A DNA stretch of 33,086 nucleotides from Nitrospirales bacterium (GTDB lineage: Bacteria; Nitrospirota; Nitrospiria; Nitrospirales; UBA8639), in assembly GCA_012270585.1 (NCBI GenBank), contig JAAXIB010000048.1, positions 1-33,086 of the forward strand, given 5' to 3'. How positions within the stretch are numbered: the stretch's first letter is position 1; each line of letters begins with the position of its first letter. The position numbers were made by a program, and so were the translations under genes. The notes beneath the pieces are model-generated. The model was given only the letters and a program-made list of their open reading frames with translations. It made no database searches and was not told the origin of the DNA. This document shows positions 23,039 to 32,909 of this stretch, piece by piece.

Positions 23039-26011
23039 TTGTCAAGCTTGGAACTGGTCGTGAGTGATCTCAAGATTAGCGAGGCTGCCTCGGTCCAGTT
23101 CCCCATGGTTCGTCACGCGGCAGAGGTCGGCTGGACGCCGCTCCCGCCGGAAGTCGCGATGCATAAGCGCGGCGGCGAGGCCGGGATGCTGTTCCGGGAT
23201 GAACTCGAAGAGGCACTCGGGCGGTTCAATTCCTGGATGGCGGACGACGTTATCCGCTCCGTGATCGAGAGGATCGAAGCGGTCCCACCGACTATCGAGG
23301 GCAACCGCGAGATGCTCGCTTGGCTGCACGGCGAGCGGCAATGGTACGACGAGGCCGAGAAGCGTCACCGCCGCATCCGGCTCGTTGATTTTGAGACGCC
23401 GAATGCCAACGTCTACCACGCCACCTGGGAATGGAAGCTCAAGCCCCCTGCCCGCAAGGGCAACCGGGCGGACGTGATGTTCGTGATCAACGGGATGCCG
23501 GTTGCCATCGTCGAGCACAAGAACCCCAAGGACGCCAATGCCATCGAGCGTGGGATCACACAACTGCGCCGCTACGAGGTCGAGACCCCTGAGTTGATAG
23601 CCTCGCCACAACTCTTCAACGTCACGCACCTGGTCGAATACTGGTACGGCGTTACCTGGAACGCATCGCGGCGACACATGGCGCGCTGGAAGGAACGACC
23701 GGAGGAAAGCTATCGGTTTGCCGTCCAATCGTTCTTCGAGCCGGCCGATTTTCTGCGCACGTTGCGGGATTGGATTCTCTTTTACGTCGAGGACGGTGAA
23801 ACGCGAAAATCCGTGCTGCGCCAGCACCAGCGCCGAGCGATTGACCGTATCATTGCGCGTTGCGAGGAGCCGGAGAAGCGGCGCGGACTCATCTGGCATA
23901 CGCAGGGTTCCGGTAAGACCTTTACGTTGCTCACGGCCGCTCGCCTGATCCTGGAGCGCGTGGACCGATTCCGCACGCCGACGGTCGTGGTGGTCGTGGA
24001 CCGGACGGAGCTTGAAGGACAGCTCAAGGGTTGGGTCGAGAGGCTGCTCGGCGAGATGCAGCAGCAGGACATCGCGGTCTGGCGCGCCGGTTCCAAGGCT
24101 GAACTCCGGGATCTGTTCCAAACCGACAAACGCGGCCTGATCCTTTCGATGATCCACAAGTTCGAGGGGATCGAGAAGGATGCCAATGCCCGCGACAACG
24201 TCTACGTATTCATCGATGAGGCGCACCGGTCGGTGGCCAAGGATCTGGGCACGTACCTGATGGCGGCTTTGCCCAACGCGACGATCATCGGGTTCACCGG
24301 CACGCCCATCGACAAGACGTCCCAGGGCGAGGGCACCTTCAGAATTTTCGGTGCCGACGACGAGTTGGGCTATCTCGACAAATACACCATTGCCGAGTCG
24401 ATCGAAGACGAAACGACGCTGCCGATCCGTCACACGATGGCGCCAAGTGAGATGACGGTACCGGCGGAGCGGCTCGACAAGGAGTTCTTCGCCTTGGCCG
24501 AGTTCGAAGGTGTCACCGACGTCGATGAACTCAACAAGGTCCTTGATCGAGCAGTCGGCCTGCGCACGTTCCTCACCGCGGATGATCGGATCGAGAAGGT
24601 CGCGGCGTTTGTGGCCGAGCATTTCAGGGAGAACGTTGACCGGCTTGGCTATAAGGCGTTCCTCGTCGGCGTGAACCGGGAAGCCTGTGCCAAGTATAAG
24701 CGCGCGCTCGACAGGCTGTTGCCTCCTGAATGGACCGCGCCGGTCTACACGGAAAACGTCAACGACGTGGTGGAGCGTCCGCTGGTTGCCGAACTCCAGC
24801 TTTCTCCGGAACACGAGGCGGACGTGCGTCTTATGTTCAAGAGAGCGGATGAGAACCCGAAGATCCTCATTGTCACCGACAAGCTGCTGACTGGCTATGA
24901 CGCGCCACTTCTGTATTGCATGTATCTCGACAAACCGATGCGCGATCACGTGCTCTTACAGGCGATTGCGCGTGTGAACCGCCCTTACGTGGATGCCACC
25001 GGCACCCGCAAACGCATCGGTCTCGTGGTCGATTTTGTCGGTGTGTTACGCGAGTTGAGGAAGGCACTACGGTTCGACTCCGCGGATGTGAGTGGCGTGA
25101 TCGAAGACCTCGACCTGCTGCTGGCGGACTTTTTGGACAAGATCGAGCGGGCGAGAACGGACTACCTTGCCGGAGCAGGGAGCGGCGCAGCCGACGAGCG
25201 CCTCGAAGACATCGTCTACGGACGTTTCCTGGACCCGGAGCCACGCAAGGTGTTCTTTGAGGCGTACAAGGAGATCGAGGCGCTTTGGGAAATTCTCTCA
25301 CCCTCGCCCGAGCTTCGCGATCATATTGGAACGTACAAGCAGCTTGCGCAACTCTACACGGCCGTTCGGAACGCTTACACAACCAGAGTCACTTACGAGA
25401 TAGACCTCGCCAATAAGACGCGCTCGCTGATACAGGATGGTGCAGTTCAGCAAGGTCTCGGTTACCGGACGAAAACCGTGACGTTCGACGTGAACACTCT
25501 TGAATCGCTTCGAGGGGAATCCGGCTCCGATGAGGCCAAGGTGTTCAACCTCGTGCGTGGCCTGCACCGGGAGATCGAGGAGGATCGGGATTCGGCGTCC
25601 GTGCTTCGACCGCTCAAGGAGCGCGCCGAGCAAGTCCTGAAGGACCTGGAGGAGCGCAAGACGACCGGGCTCGCGGCAATGGACCTGCTGGCCGACATTG
25701 CCAGGGAAAAGGAAGCGGCTGCCAAGGCGGCGAAAGAAAGTGGGCTCTCGCCACGCGCGTTCGGCGTGTATTGGACATTAAAGAATGATCCGGGCCTCGG
25801 AACAAGCGGCATCGCGGCCATGGACTTGGCGAAGGAAACGGAAGATCTTCTCACGCGCTTTCCCAATGCTGCCGTCAACCCCGACGAGCAACGGCGCCTG
25901 CGCATGGTTCTCTATCGACTGCTTCTGCGACTGGACAAGGAAGAACGGAGCCGTGTCGTGAAGCTCATCCTCTCAATTCTTCTGGACGAAGGCGCCGATG
26001 CGGACGCGTGA
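23039..26011 (+). CDS. hsdR: Type I restriction endonuclease subunit R
   Basis: The 990-residue protein is a complete HsdR, which translocates and cleaves unmodified DNA. It opens with [25 protein letters not shown]. The PD-(D/E)xK nuclease is at 144-161 (D145, E159 and K161 in [18 protein letters not shown]). The helicase motor has Walker A HTQGSGKT at 287-294, IDEAHRS at 392-398, GFTGTP at 418-423 and the late motif [19 protein letters not shown]...[10 protein letters not shown]. The C-terminal helical region runs to the end. It is separated from hsdS by five intact genes and one relic. The start codon is uncertain: TTG at 23039 has AGGA upstream, GTG at 23060 lies closer to the conserved N-terminus, and ATG at 23105 would cut into it. 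It overlaps the metallopeptidase gene by 14 bases. Confidence 0.95.
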   Translation: MSSLELVVSDLKISEAASVQFPMVRHAAEVGWTPLPPEVAMHKRGGEAGMLFRDELEEALGRFNSWMADDVIRSVIERIEAVPPTIEGNREMLAWLHGERQWYDEAEKRHRRIRLVDFETPNANVYHATWEWKLKPPARKGNRADVMFVINGMPVAIVEHKNPKDANAIERGITQLRRYEVETPELIASPQLFNVTHLVEYWYGVTWNASRRHMARWKERPEESYRFAVQSFFEPADFLRTLRDWILFYVEDGETRKSVLRQHQRRAIDRIIARCEEPEKRRGLIWHTQGSGKTFTLLTAARLILERVDRFRTPTVVVVVDRTELEGQLKGWVERLLGEMQQQDIAVWRAGSKAELRDLFQTDKRGLILSMIHKFEGIEKDANARDNVYVFIDEAHRSVAKDLGTYLMAALPNATIIGFTGTPIDKTSQGEGTFRIFGADDELGYLDKYTIAESIEDETTLPIRHTMAPSEMTVPAERLDKEFFALAEFEGVTDVDELNKVLDRAVGLRTFLTADDRIEKVAAFVAEHFRENVDRLGYKAFLVGVNREACAKYKRALDRLLPPEWTAPVYTENVNDVVERPLVAELQLSPEHEADVRLMFKRADENPKILIVTDKLLTGYDAPLLYCMYLDKPMRDHVLLQAIARVNRPYVDATGTRKRIGLVVDFVGVLRELRKALRFDSADVSGVIEDLDLLLADFLDKIERARTDYLAGAGSGAADERLEDIVYGRFLDPEPRKVFFEAYKEIEALWEILSPSPELRDHIGTYKQLAQLYTAVRNAYTTRVTYEIDLANKTRSLIQDGAVQQGLGYRTKTVTFDVNTLESLRGESGSDEAKVFNLVRGLHREIEEDRDSASVLRPLKERAEQVLKDLEERKTTGLAAMDLLADIAREKEAAAKAAKESGLSPRAFGVYWTLKNDPGLGTSGIAAMDLAKETEDLLTRFPNAAVNPDEQRRLRMVLYRLLLRLDKEERSRVVKLILSILLDEGADADA

Positions 26012-26300
26012 CAAACGGCGTGAGGTGATTCGCCACCGCGTTGAATACTGGTCGCGGCGACTGAGCGTCCGTCCGCGGTTGGTTCGCGTTCAGCGCATGA
26101 CGCAGAAGTGGGGTTCATGTTCAACGTCGGGCATCGTGACCCTGGCCTCCGACTTGGCCGACCGGGAATTGAGCTTCCAGAATTTCGTCATCGCGCATGA
26201 ACTGCTGCACCTGCGCGTGCCCAACCACGGCAAACTCTTCAAGGCATTGATGACGGCTCACGTGCCCGGTTGGAAAAGGCACGATGTAAAAAGGCGGTGA
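25998..26300 (+). CDS. YgjP/SprT-like metallopeptidase of the restriction island
   Basis: The 100-residue protein is a small member of the YgjP-like (DUF45, WUxxx-type) zinc metallopeptidases. The metal motif is [19 protein letters not shown], with H67, E68, H71 and H77, preceded by the family block [14 protein letters not shown] (37-50). Full family members are about 230 residues; this short form keeps only the catalytic half. It overlaps the 3' end of hsdR by 14 bases, and such genes often close type I restriction operons. Regulated proteolysis of HsdR is known in type I systems (by ClpXP), so a dedicated protease would make sense, but that role is inference. Confidence 0.85.
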   Translation: MRTRDKRREVIRHRVEYWSRRLSVRPRLVRVQRMTQKWGSCSTSGIVTLASDLADRELSFQNFVIAHELLHLRVPNHGKLFKALMTAHVPGWKRHDVKRR

Positions 26301-26340
26301 CCTTCGACAGCGGAGGTCCTCACTTCTCAAAGTCCCCCCA

Positions 26341-28719
26341 ATGAACAACTCTCTCCCATGCTGGAGTCCGCGGCGGTGGTACGGGGAACTCCGGCACGTC
26401 TGGCAGGATACCCGTCTGCTGGTTCTGTCCGCGCAAATCGCGGCCATTTACGCGGCCGTGCTCATTCCGTTCAAGGTGGGGATTCCGATCATCCCCGGCT
26501 TCGTGGAACTCAGACCGGCCAACGTGATTCCCATCGTCAGTTCGCTGCTCTTTGGCCCGGCCGCGGCGTGGGGGGCCGGAATCGGCAACGTGATCGGGGA
26601 TTGTTTCGGAACGCTGGGCCCGGCCAGTCTCTTCGGGTTTCTGGGAAATTTTCTCTATGGGTACGTGCCCTATCTGTTGTGGGGAAACCTGAGGTGGTTG
26701 TCGTCGGGGCGGGAACCCATGGTGCGTTCCTGGCGGCAGGGCGTGGAATACGTGATCGTTTGTGCCTTCGCGTCCATGGTGTGCGCCGCCACGATCGGAT
26801 GGGGCGTGGAACTGTTGGGGCTCCTCCCGTTTTGGCTGTTGTTCCCCGCCATTTTCTTGAACAACCTGGTGATGGCAACGTTGCTCGGCCCACCGCTGCT
26901 GTTGTTTCTCCATCCGCGGGTCAAGCGATGGAACCTGTATTACGGTGACTTGGCAATCGTGGGCGCGGCCGGAGAGACGCAGGACGCTTCCGGCGATCCT
27001 CTCCACTCAGCGTCGTCGTCACGATCGGCAATCGCCGAGTCCGTTGCCGTCTCCATTCAGGACGTGACGTTTCGACCGATCCATGCGGAGCAGCCTGTGC
27101 TTAAACACGTGTCCCTGGTCGTCCCGCGCGGCGAATTGGTCGTGCTGATGGGCCGGAGCGGGTCCGGGAAGTCGTCCTTGTGTTATGCCTTGAACGGGCT
27201 GGTTCCGCAGTTTATCCAGGGCGAATGGGCAGGCACGGTGACGGTACACGGACAACCCACGACGCAATCTCCGGTGTGGCAGCAGGCGAACCGCGTCGGC
27301 ATGGTGTTTCAGGATTTCGAAACGCAACTGGTCTCGACCAACGTGGAGGCGGAGCTTCGATGCGCCTTGGAGACGCAGGGAGGAACGCACGACTTCGCCG
27401 ACGAAGAGTCCTTCCGCGAGCACGTGCGACGCCTCCTCGATCTGGTCGGATTATCGGGTCTGGAACGGCGTGACCCGTTTTCCTTGTCGGGCGGGCAACG
27501 GCAGCGCCTGGTGGTGGCATCGGTCCTGGTCCGGGAACCGCAGGTGATCGTCATGGACCAACCGCTGACGGATCTCGATCCCGCGGGCAGGCAGCAGTTT
27601 CTCCGTCTCTTGGCAGAACTGAAAGTCAAAGGGATAACCATCGTCATCGCCGGGCATGGAGTCGAAGACCTCATGGAAGCGGACCGGGTGTGCGTGCTGG
27701 ATGCAGGAGCAATGGTGTGGCAGGGCACCCCTCGCGAACTGCTCGGTCAGCCGGATCTGGCCGAACGATACGGCGTGACCCCGTACCCGTTGGCGGCATG
27801 TTTTCAGGGACGGGGTGCTCCAACGTTACCAACGACGGTTGAAGAAGCCTGGCAATTGGCCGATACCCTCGACCTGAACATCGACGCGCCGCAGTTTGAC
27901 GAGCAGGGTTTCCGACCGGAACCTCCGGCAACCGTGCTGGAACTCAGCAACGTGTCGGCGCACTACCAGCCGGGCGTGCCGGCACTCTCCCGGGTTTCCG
28001 TATCGTTTCAGACCGGGGAATTCGTGGCGATTCTCGGGCAGAATGGTTCGGGAAAGAGCACGCTGGCCAAATTATGCAACGGGCTCCTGTTGCCGTCGGA
28101 AGGCCGCGTCCTGGTGCTCGGAAACGATACGCAACAAACCGGGGTCTTGTCGTCCTTCGTCGGGTACGTTTTTCAAAACCCCGACCATCAGATTTTTGCG
28201 GAAACCGTGCGCAAGGAAATCGCCTTCGGCGCGGAGAACGCGGGATGTTCGCCAAGTGAATGCGAAATCCGGGTCACCGAAGCGCTACGAGCGGTCGGGT
28301 TGACCGGGGCCGAAGAGCGGGACCCGTTTTCTCTGACGAAAGGCGAGCGTCAGCGCGTGGCGGTCGCGTCCATCCTTGCCGCCAAACCCCGTATCCTGAT
28401 TGTGGATGAGCCTACCACCGGACTCGACGCGGAGGAATCGGCTCGCATGATGGACATGATGCGCGCGCTGCATCGACAGGGCCACACCATTATCGTGATT
28501 ACCCATGACATGGGGATCGTCGCGAACTACGCGACGCGATGCGTGCTAATGCGACGCGGCGAAATCTTGGCGGATGGCCCGACCCGGGACATTTTCTCGG
28601 ACCCCGAACTCATCCGGTCGGCGGCCTTGGCGTTGCCGACCCTGACCCGGTTCGCCCAGCGGTGGGGTGTGACGTTGCTCACGGTCGAGGAAGTGCGAAA
28701 GGCCTGGCGCGCGTCATGA
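26341..28719 (+). CDS. ECF transporter: S component fused to two ATPase domains
   Basis: The 792-residue protein joins three parts of an energy-coupling-factor importer. Residues about 25-195 are a membrane S component (FKVGIPIIPGFVELRPANVIPIVSSLLFGPAAAWGAGIGNVIGD), of the riboflavin/QueT-like kind. ATPase 1 has Walker A GRSGSGKSS at 271-279, Q324, LSGGQ at 382-386, D406-Q407 in IVMDQP and H439. ATPase 2 has Walker A GQNGSGKST at 566-574, FQNPDHQIF at 611-619, LTKGE at 665-669, D689-E690 in LIVDEP and a VITHD switch. ATPase 1 lacks the catalytic Glu, and ATPase 2 has a degenerate signature; in the dimer these two defects fall in the same site. The substrate is unknown. EcfT follows with a four-base overlap. 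Confidence 0.9.
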   Translation: MNNSLPCWSPRRWYGELRHVWQDTRLLVLSAQIAAIYAAVLIPFKVGIPIIPGFVELRPANVIPIVSSLLFGPAAAWGAGIGNVIGDCFGTLGPASLFGFLGNFLYGYVPYLLWGNLRWLSSGREPMVRSWRQGVEYVIVCAFASMVCAATIGWGVELLGLLPFWLLFPAIFLNNLVMATLLGPPLLLFLHPRVKRWNLYYGDLAIVGAAGETQDASGDPLHSASSSRSAIAESVAVSIQDVTFRPIHAEQPVLKHVSLVVPRGELVVLMGRSGSGKSSLCYALNGLVPQFIQGEWAGTVTVHGQPTTQSPVWQQANRVGMVFQDFETQLVSTNVEAELRCALETQGGTHDFADEESFREHVRRLLDLVGLSGLERRDPFSLSGGQRQRLVVASVLVREPQVIVMDQPLTDLDPAGRQQFLRLLAELKVKGITIVIAGHGVEDLMEADRVCVLDAGAMVWQGTPRELLGQPDLAERYGVTPYPLAACFQGRGAPTLPTTVEEAWQLADTLDLNIDAPQFDEQGFRPEPPATVLELSNVSAHYQPGVPALSRVSVSFQTGEFVAILGQNGSGKSTLAKLCNGLLLPSEGRVLVLGNDTQQTGVLSSFVGYVFQNPDHQIFAETVRKEIAFGAENAGCSPSECEIRVTEALRAVGLTGAEERDPFSLTKGERQRVAVASILAAKPRILIVDEPTTGLDAEESARMMDMMRALHRQGHTIIVITHDMGIVANYATRCVLMRRGEILADGPTRDIFSDPELIRSAALALPTLTRFAQRWGVTLLTVEEVRKAWRAS

Positions 28720-29492
28720 ACCTGTCATTGTACGTGGATGCCCGGACGTGGGTGCACCGGCTGGACGGCCGGACGAAAATCCTCTGCCTGCTCGGGCTCT
28801 TTTCCTTGAGCCTGCTGTTTTCGGACCCGGCGTACTTGCTGGGGCTCTGTGCGGGCGTCCTGGGTTTGGTGCTCTGGGCGCAGAGTCTTCACAATCTGAA
28901 AAAGATTTGGATCCTGCTGGCGTTGTTGTTTGCGTACAGCGTGGCGCTCTGGCCTTTTTTCGTGGAAGGGATCACCCCGTTGTTCACAATCGGCGGGCTG
29001 ACCGTCATGCAGGAAGGCGTGCTGCATGGGATGGGGATGGGCCTGCGGCTGAATGCCATGCTCATCAGCGGCATCGTGCTCTTGTCGACCACAACCATTG
29101 AAGAATTGGGCGAAGCCTCGAACCGACTGGGCGTGCCCCGGCCCCTGGGTTTTTCGTTGTCGCTCGCCTTTCGGTGGGTTCCCACGTTGCTGGGTTCGAT
29201 CGGGGCCGTGATTCAGGCTCAACGGTCTCGAGGGCTGGACGTGCACTCAAAGGGCGTGGCCGGAAAGATCCGCCAATATCCCCCGTTGATCGTGCCCTTA
29301 ATCGGTCATACCCTTCGCCAGACCAATCTGCTCGCTATGGCCCTGGAATCCAAGGGCTTCGGAGCCGGTCAGGTCCGCCGCCCCTTGTTTGTTTCGAAAA
29401 TGCACGGGTCCGATTTCGCGGCGCTCGCGGTGATCGCCGTCCTGGTGATGGGAGGTCTATGGATGAGGCTCAACGGGTATGGTACTATTTGA
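28716..29492 (+). CDS. ecfT: ECF transporter transmembrane subunit EcfT
   Basis: The 258-residue protein is the EcfT (CbiQ-like) coupling subunit with about five membrane helices. It begins LSLYVDARTWVHRLDGRTKILCLL, the family opening, and carries the coupling-helix motifs AQRSRGLDVH near 169-178 and MALESKGFGAG near 205-215, which touch the two ATPases. The start at 28716 overlaps the stop of the S-component/ATPase gene (ATGA at 28716-28719); longer frames upstream lie inside that gene. Together the two genes encode a complete ECF importer. Confidence 0.9.
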   Translation: MNLSLYVDARTWVHRLDGRTKILCLLGLFSLSLLFSDPAYLLGLCAGVLGLVLWAQSLHNLKKIWILLALLFAYSVALWPFFVEGITPLFTIGGLTVMQEGVLHGMGMGLRLNAMLISGIVLLSTTTIEELGEASNRLGVPRPLGFSLSLAFRWVPTLLGSIGAVIQAQRSRGLDVHSKGVAGKIRQYPPLIVPLIGHTLRQTNLLAMALESKGFGAGQVRRPLFVSKMHGSDFAALAVIAVLVMGGLWMRLNGYGTI

Positions 29493-29563
29493 ACGGAACC
29501 GGTGACGTGCCTAAGCACTCGCACGTACAACTTACAGCGTTTAGCAGGAAAGGTGGTGGCGGG

Positions 29564-30493
29564 ATGAAAGGGTCTGTCGCTGTTGTGAAACTTCTGAGTG
29601 CCGTTTGTGTCCTCCTGTTGGTTCAGGGGCAGTCTCTCCTCGCTCAGGAGGGAGGCTCAACCGCACCCACCAAAACGATCATAGGTGATCTGCTGGACGT
29701 GGATCGGGATTTCTACATCGTGCGGGGCGAGCGGGGCGAGATTCAGATCGAAGCCACGTACAAAACCGAGATCACGGAAGAATTCGGATATGGGGACCGC
29801 ATCAAGGCCCTGGTGCTCATGAACAACAAGGCGTTGAAGATCGAACGCGCCGGGCCGGATGACGTGTCGGGGGTCACGGAAAATCTGCCGGCCACCGCGC
29901 AAGCTCCTGAAGCCCAACCAGGCGCCAAGGGGGAAGCCCCTGCGCCGGAGGCGCAGCCCAAGCAACCGGAATCCAAAACCATTGTGGGCGACCTGTTGGA
30001 CGTTGATCGGGATTTCTACATCGTGCGGGGCGAGCGGGGCGAGATTCAGATCGAAGCCACGCATAAAACCGAGATCACGGAAGAATTTGGATATGGGGAT
30101 CGCATCAAGGCCCTGGTACTCATGAACAACAAGGCGTTGAAGATCGAACGCGCCGGGCCGGATGACGTGTCGGGGGTCACGGAAAATCTGCCGGCCACTG
30201 CGCAAGCCCCCGCAGCCCAACCAGGCGCCAAGGGGGAAGCCCCTGCGCCGGAGGCGCAGCCCAAGCAACCGGAATCCAAAACCGTTATTGGCGATCTGCT
30301 GGACGTGGACCGGGACTTCTACATCGTGCGGGGCGAACGGGGCGAGATTCAAATCGAAGCCACGTACAAGACCGAGATTACGGAAGAATTCGGATATGGG
30401 GATCGGATTAAAGCAAAGATCCTCATGAACAATAAGGCGTTGAAGATCGAGCGCGCCGGGCTGGATGACGTGCCGGGGGTCTACACGGAATGA
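29564..30493 (+). CDS. Secreted protein with three tandem 101-residue repeats
   Basis: The 309-residue protein has a signal peptide (about 1-28, hydrophobic core LLSAVCVLLLVQG, likely cleaved after SLLA). The mature part has three copies of a module of about 67 residues (GDLLDVDRDFYIVRGERGE, then ATYKTEITEEFGYGDRIKA) joined by Pro/Ala/Gln/Glu-rich linkers of about 34 residues. The module has a small beta-barrel-like pattern similar to single-domain periplasmic proteins of Nitrospira-type bacteria; its function is unknown. The third copy ends at the module with PGVYTE. The start is chosen at the signal peptide and has GGTGG and GGG upstream. The gene is convergent with the S9 peptidase gene. 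Confidence 0.85.
   Translation: MKGSVAVVKLLSAVCVLLLVQGQSLLAQEGGSTAPTKTIIGDLLDVDRDFYIVRGERGEIQIEATYKTEITEEFGYGDRIKALVLMNNKALKIERAGPDDVSGVTENLPATAQAPEAQPGAKGEAPAPEAQPKQPESKTIVGDLLDVDRDFYIVRGERGEIQIEATHKTEITEEFGYGDRIKALVLMNNKALKIERAGPDDVSGVTENLPATAQAPAAQPGAKGEAPAPEAQPKQPESKTVIGDLLDVDRDFYIVRGERGEIQIEATYKTEITEEFGYGDRIKAKILMNNKALKIERAGLDDVPGVYTE
29672..30493. repeat. Tandem repeats of 303 bp inside the secreted-protein gene
   Basis: Units begin at 29672, 29975 and 30278, exactly 303 bases apart, with a lone final unit that lacks the linker. Units 1 and 2 differ by only a few bases, and unit 3 is somewhat more diverged near its end. Near-identity at DNA level shows recent duplication or ongoing gene conversion. 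Confidence 0.9.
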
Positions 30494-30531
30494 TGTAGCG
30501 ACGGAATGTTGTCTCCCGCAGTTTCTTTTTC

Positions 30532-32478
30532 TCACTCTTCCAGGTTGGTTATGGGGAAGGCGTCCACCGGGTCGTCGGGGACAAAGCCGAAAATCTTCGA
30601 ATAGAAATACAGTTCGTTGTCGAGGACCTGCTTGATGTGCTCGGCTCGTCGAAACCCGTGCTGTTCGCCTTCAAAGGCGATATAGGCGACGGGAAGTCCT
30701 TTCGCTTTCACCGCGTTGAACATGTTTTCCGCCTGGTTCGGCGGGACCACCTTGTCCTCCAATCCCTGAAAGAGGATGAGGGGAGCGGACAGGCGGTCGG
30801 TGAAATGAATCGGCGACCGCTGGTCATAGAGGTTTTTCCGTTCTGGCAGCGGGCCGACGAGGCGGTCCAGGTAGCGTGATTCGAACTTGTGCGTATCCCG
30901 GACGAGCGCCTCGAGGTCCGAGACGCCGTAGTAACTGGACCCGGCCGTAAAGCAATCGCGAAACGTCAGGGCGCACAACGTGGTAAAGCCACCGGCGCTT
31001 CCCCCCGTAATGGTCACGCGAGCCGGATCCACGGCCTCCCGGTCGATGAGCGCCGCGACCGCGCTGACGCAATCATCCACGTCGACAATACCCCACTGGC
31101 CGTTGAGCCGTTCCCGGTAGGTCCGGCCGTATCCCGTGCTTCCGCCGTAGTTCACGTCGAGGACGGCGAATCCCCGGCTGGTCCAAAATTGAATCATCAG
31201 GTTGAACGTCGGGGACGAAGCTCCGGTTGGACCGCCATGGCTTTTGACGAGGAGGGGCGGGCGCTCTGAAAACGGGGCCTGAAAATCCGCATTGGCCGGG
31301 GAATAATAAAACGCGTGCCCGGTTGACCCGTCCCGGGTCGGATAGGTGATGGCCGAGGGTATGGACAGATAACGGGGGTCCGGGGAAAAATCCACCGACC
31401 GGCGGAGGACGGTCACGGCGTGCGAACCCGCGTCGATCCGGATGACCGCCGTAGGCTCTGCCGGGAAACTGGCCGTACACACAATGTGGGATTCCTGCAC
31501 GTGCACGTCGTCGAAGGTCGTGTACGGCAAATCGAATCGTTCGAGAGTTTGTCGTGCCGTGTCCAAACGTGCCAGATACCAGAAGCCGTTCTGCGTATAG
31601 GCGCAGATCAGGTGGTCAGGCGACTCGAATCCATAGAGCCGTTGGCCAAACACCCATTGGGGTGCGCCGAATTCGGCCTCCATGGGATAGAGAGCGGCGA
31701 CCCGCTCGTTGTCCAAGCGACACAGGTTCCACCAGCCGGATTGGTCTGACACGAAATGCAACCGGCCGTCCGGCGACCATTCCGGCTGAAAAATGGAGAC
31801 GTCGGTGCCCCCGGCCACGCATCGCGGCCTCCGGATCGAGCCGTCCTCGCCGAGATCGGCGACCCAGAGTTCCGTGCCGTCCCACGGCATGTTGGGATGA
31901 TTCCAAGCCAGCCAGGCTAACTGTCGTCCATCCGGGCTCAGGCGTGGAGAGGCATAAAAGTCATGGCCCGAAACCAGGATATCGCCGCACGTCAGATCTG
32001 AGTCGTTGTCGAGGGCAATGCTCACGATGGCGTTGTGGGGTTCCCGGTCGGAATGGGTATGATCTTCACGAATGCAAAGAAGCCGGCGGCGTCGCAGGTC
32101 CGGGACCCCATCGGCATAGCACATGGGCGCGTCCGCGGTGACCGGTTCGGGCGCTCCGCCAGGACGTTGTCGGTACAGCCGCTGATCCGCAAAATTGGAA
32201 AAATACACGAGGCCGTCCGCGACACAATACGCCCCGCCCCCGTATTCATGGACTCGCGTGCGCACGTTGAACGGGGCGGGGATAAGGGTTCGTTGGGTCC
32301 CGTCGGCGTCCCTTTGGACAATCGTATATCTACCGCCCTCCTTCGGACGGTTTTCAATCCAGAATACCTGATCTCCATCGAGGGCGATTTGTCCGAGCCT
32401 GATGGATTCTGAAACAATCCGGTCCGAGGTCAAGGGAGACTTCCACGACCCGTAAGGAGCGATAAGCGGATTCGACAT
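30532..32478 (-). CDS. S9-family prolyl oligopeptidase-like peptidase
   Basis: The 648-residue protein is an S9 family peptidase (dipeptidyl aminopeptidase/acylaminoacyl-peptidase type). The N-terminal two-thirds (about 20-370) is a beta-propeller with repeats such as SPRLSPDGRQLAWLAW and QPEWSPDGRLHFVSD. The alpha/beta-hydrolase domain (about 385-630) has the catalytic triad S494 in GGSAGGF, D575 in FQGLEDKVVPP and H607 in EGEQHGFRR. There is no signal peptide, so it acts in the cytoplasm on small peptides. It is a single gene on this strand, with the BFD-like gene 86 bases upstream. Confidence 0.92.
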   Translation of the reverse strand: MSNPLIAPYGSWKSPLTSDRIVSESIRLGQIALDGDQVFWIENRPKEGGRYTIVQRDADGTQRTLIPAPFNVRTRVHEYGGGAYCVADGLVYFSNFADQRLYRQRPGGAPEPVTADAPMCYADGVPDLRRRRLLCIREDHTHSDREPHNAIVSIALDNDSDLTCGDILVSGHDFYASPRLSPDGRQLAWLAWNHPNMPWDGTELWVADLGEDGSIRRPRCVAGGTDVSIFQPEWSPDGRLHFVSDQSGWWNLCRLDNERVAALYPMEAEFGAPQWVFGQRLYGFESPDHLICAYTQNGFWYLARLDTARQTLERFDLPYTTFDDVHVQESHIVCTASFPAEPTAVIRIDAGSHAVTVLRRSVDFSPDPRYLSIPSAITYPTRDGSTGHAFYYSPANADFQAPFSERPPLLVKSHGGPTGASSPTFNLMIQFWTSRGFAVLDVNYGGSTGYGRTYRERLNGQWGIVDVDDCVSAVAALIDREAVDPARVTITGGSAGGFTTLCALTFRDCFTAGSSYYGVSDLEALVRDTHKFESRYLDRLVGPLPERKNLYDQRSPIHFTDRLSAPLILFQGLEDKVVPPNQAENMFNAVKAKGLPVAYIAFEGEQHGFRRAEHIKQVLDNELYFYSKIFGFVPDDPVDAFPITNLEE

Positions 32479-32564
32479 GCTAATCCCCTGATCGTTTACG
32501 CACGAATGAATTCACACAGAATAACCGTGAAGAACGGGGAATGGAAGGGGGGCGACGCGAAGGG

Positions 32565-32777
32565 CTAAGTTTGAATTGGAACGGATGTACAGTGGCGCTT
32601 GTGTTCGCGTGAGGCAATGGTGGCGAGCTCATTGATATTGTTGAGACATCGTCCGCAACAATTATCTTCATCGTCGATTCCCAGCGTGGAGGCCAGCTTG
32701 TTCGGGCAGGTAATCCCGGCGCGACCCAGGCTTTCGACGTCCGATTCCTTAATGCCTTTACAAACACAGATGTACAT
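32565..32777 (-). CDS. BFD-like [2Fe-2S] protein
   Basis: The 70-residue protein matches bacterioferritin-associated ferredoxin-like [2Fe-2S] domains. The four expected cluster ligands are C4 and C6 in YICVCKG, and C41 and C44 in DNCCGRC (C40 is an extra neighbour). In E. coli, Bfd reduces the heme of bacterioferritin to release iron. The start at 32777 has GGTGAG five bases upstream; a GTG three codons earlier is less likely. It could be co-transcribed with the S9 peptidase but the 86-base gap makes this uncertain. No bacterioferritin gene is present in the window. Confidence 0.9.
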   Translation of the reverse strand: MYICVCKGIKESDVESLGRAGITCPNKLASTLGIDDEDNCCGRCLNNINELATIASREHKRHCTSVPIQT

Positions 32778-32909
32778 GACGCTCACCGAATACGATATTG
32801 ATTTCCGTTTTCACATTAAGAAATTCTAGTGAAGTCGTGGCAGGTTGTCAAGTTTTTTTGTTGGGGAATTATGTATTTAACTTGACGTTGTGGACGGAGA
32901 GTCAACAAC

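Noticed and set aside
23042-24949. Long open frame antisense to hsdR (635 codons)
   Set aside because: It lies wholly opposite the well-conserved nuclease and helicase motifs of hsdR and has no family resemblance. It is explained by the high GC content and codon bias of hsdR.
28539-28715. Upstream extension of ecfT
   Set aside because: The extra residues lie in the 3' end of the ECF ATPase gene, and the conserved EcfT N-terminus begins at the ATG overlapping that gene's stop.
29174-29563. Upstream extension of the repeat-protein frame
   Set aside because: It is an alternative frame within ecfT. The signal peptide begins at 29564 behind a purine-rich ribosome binding region.
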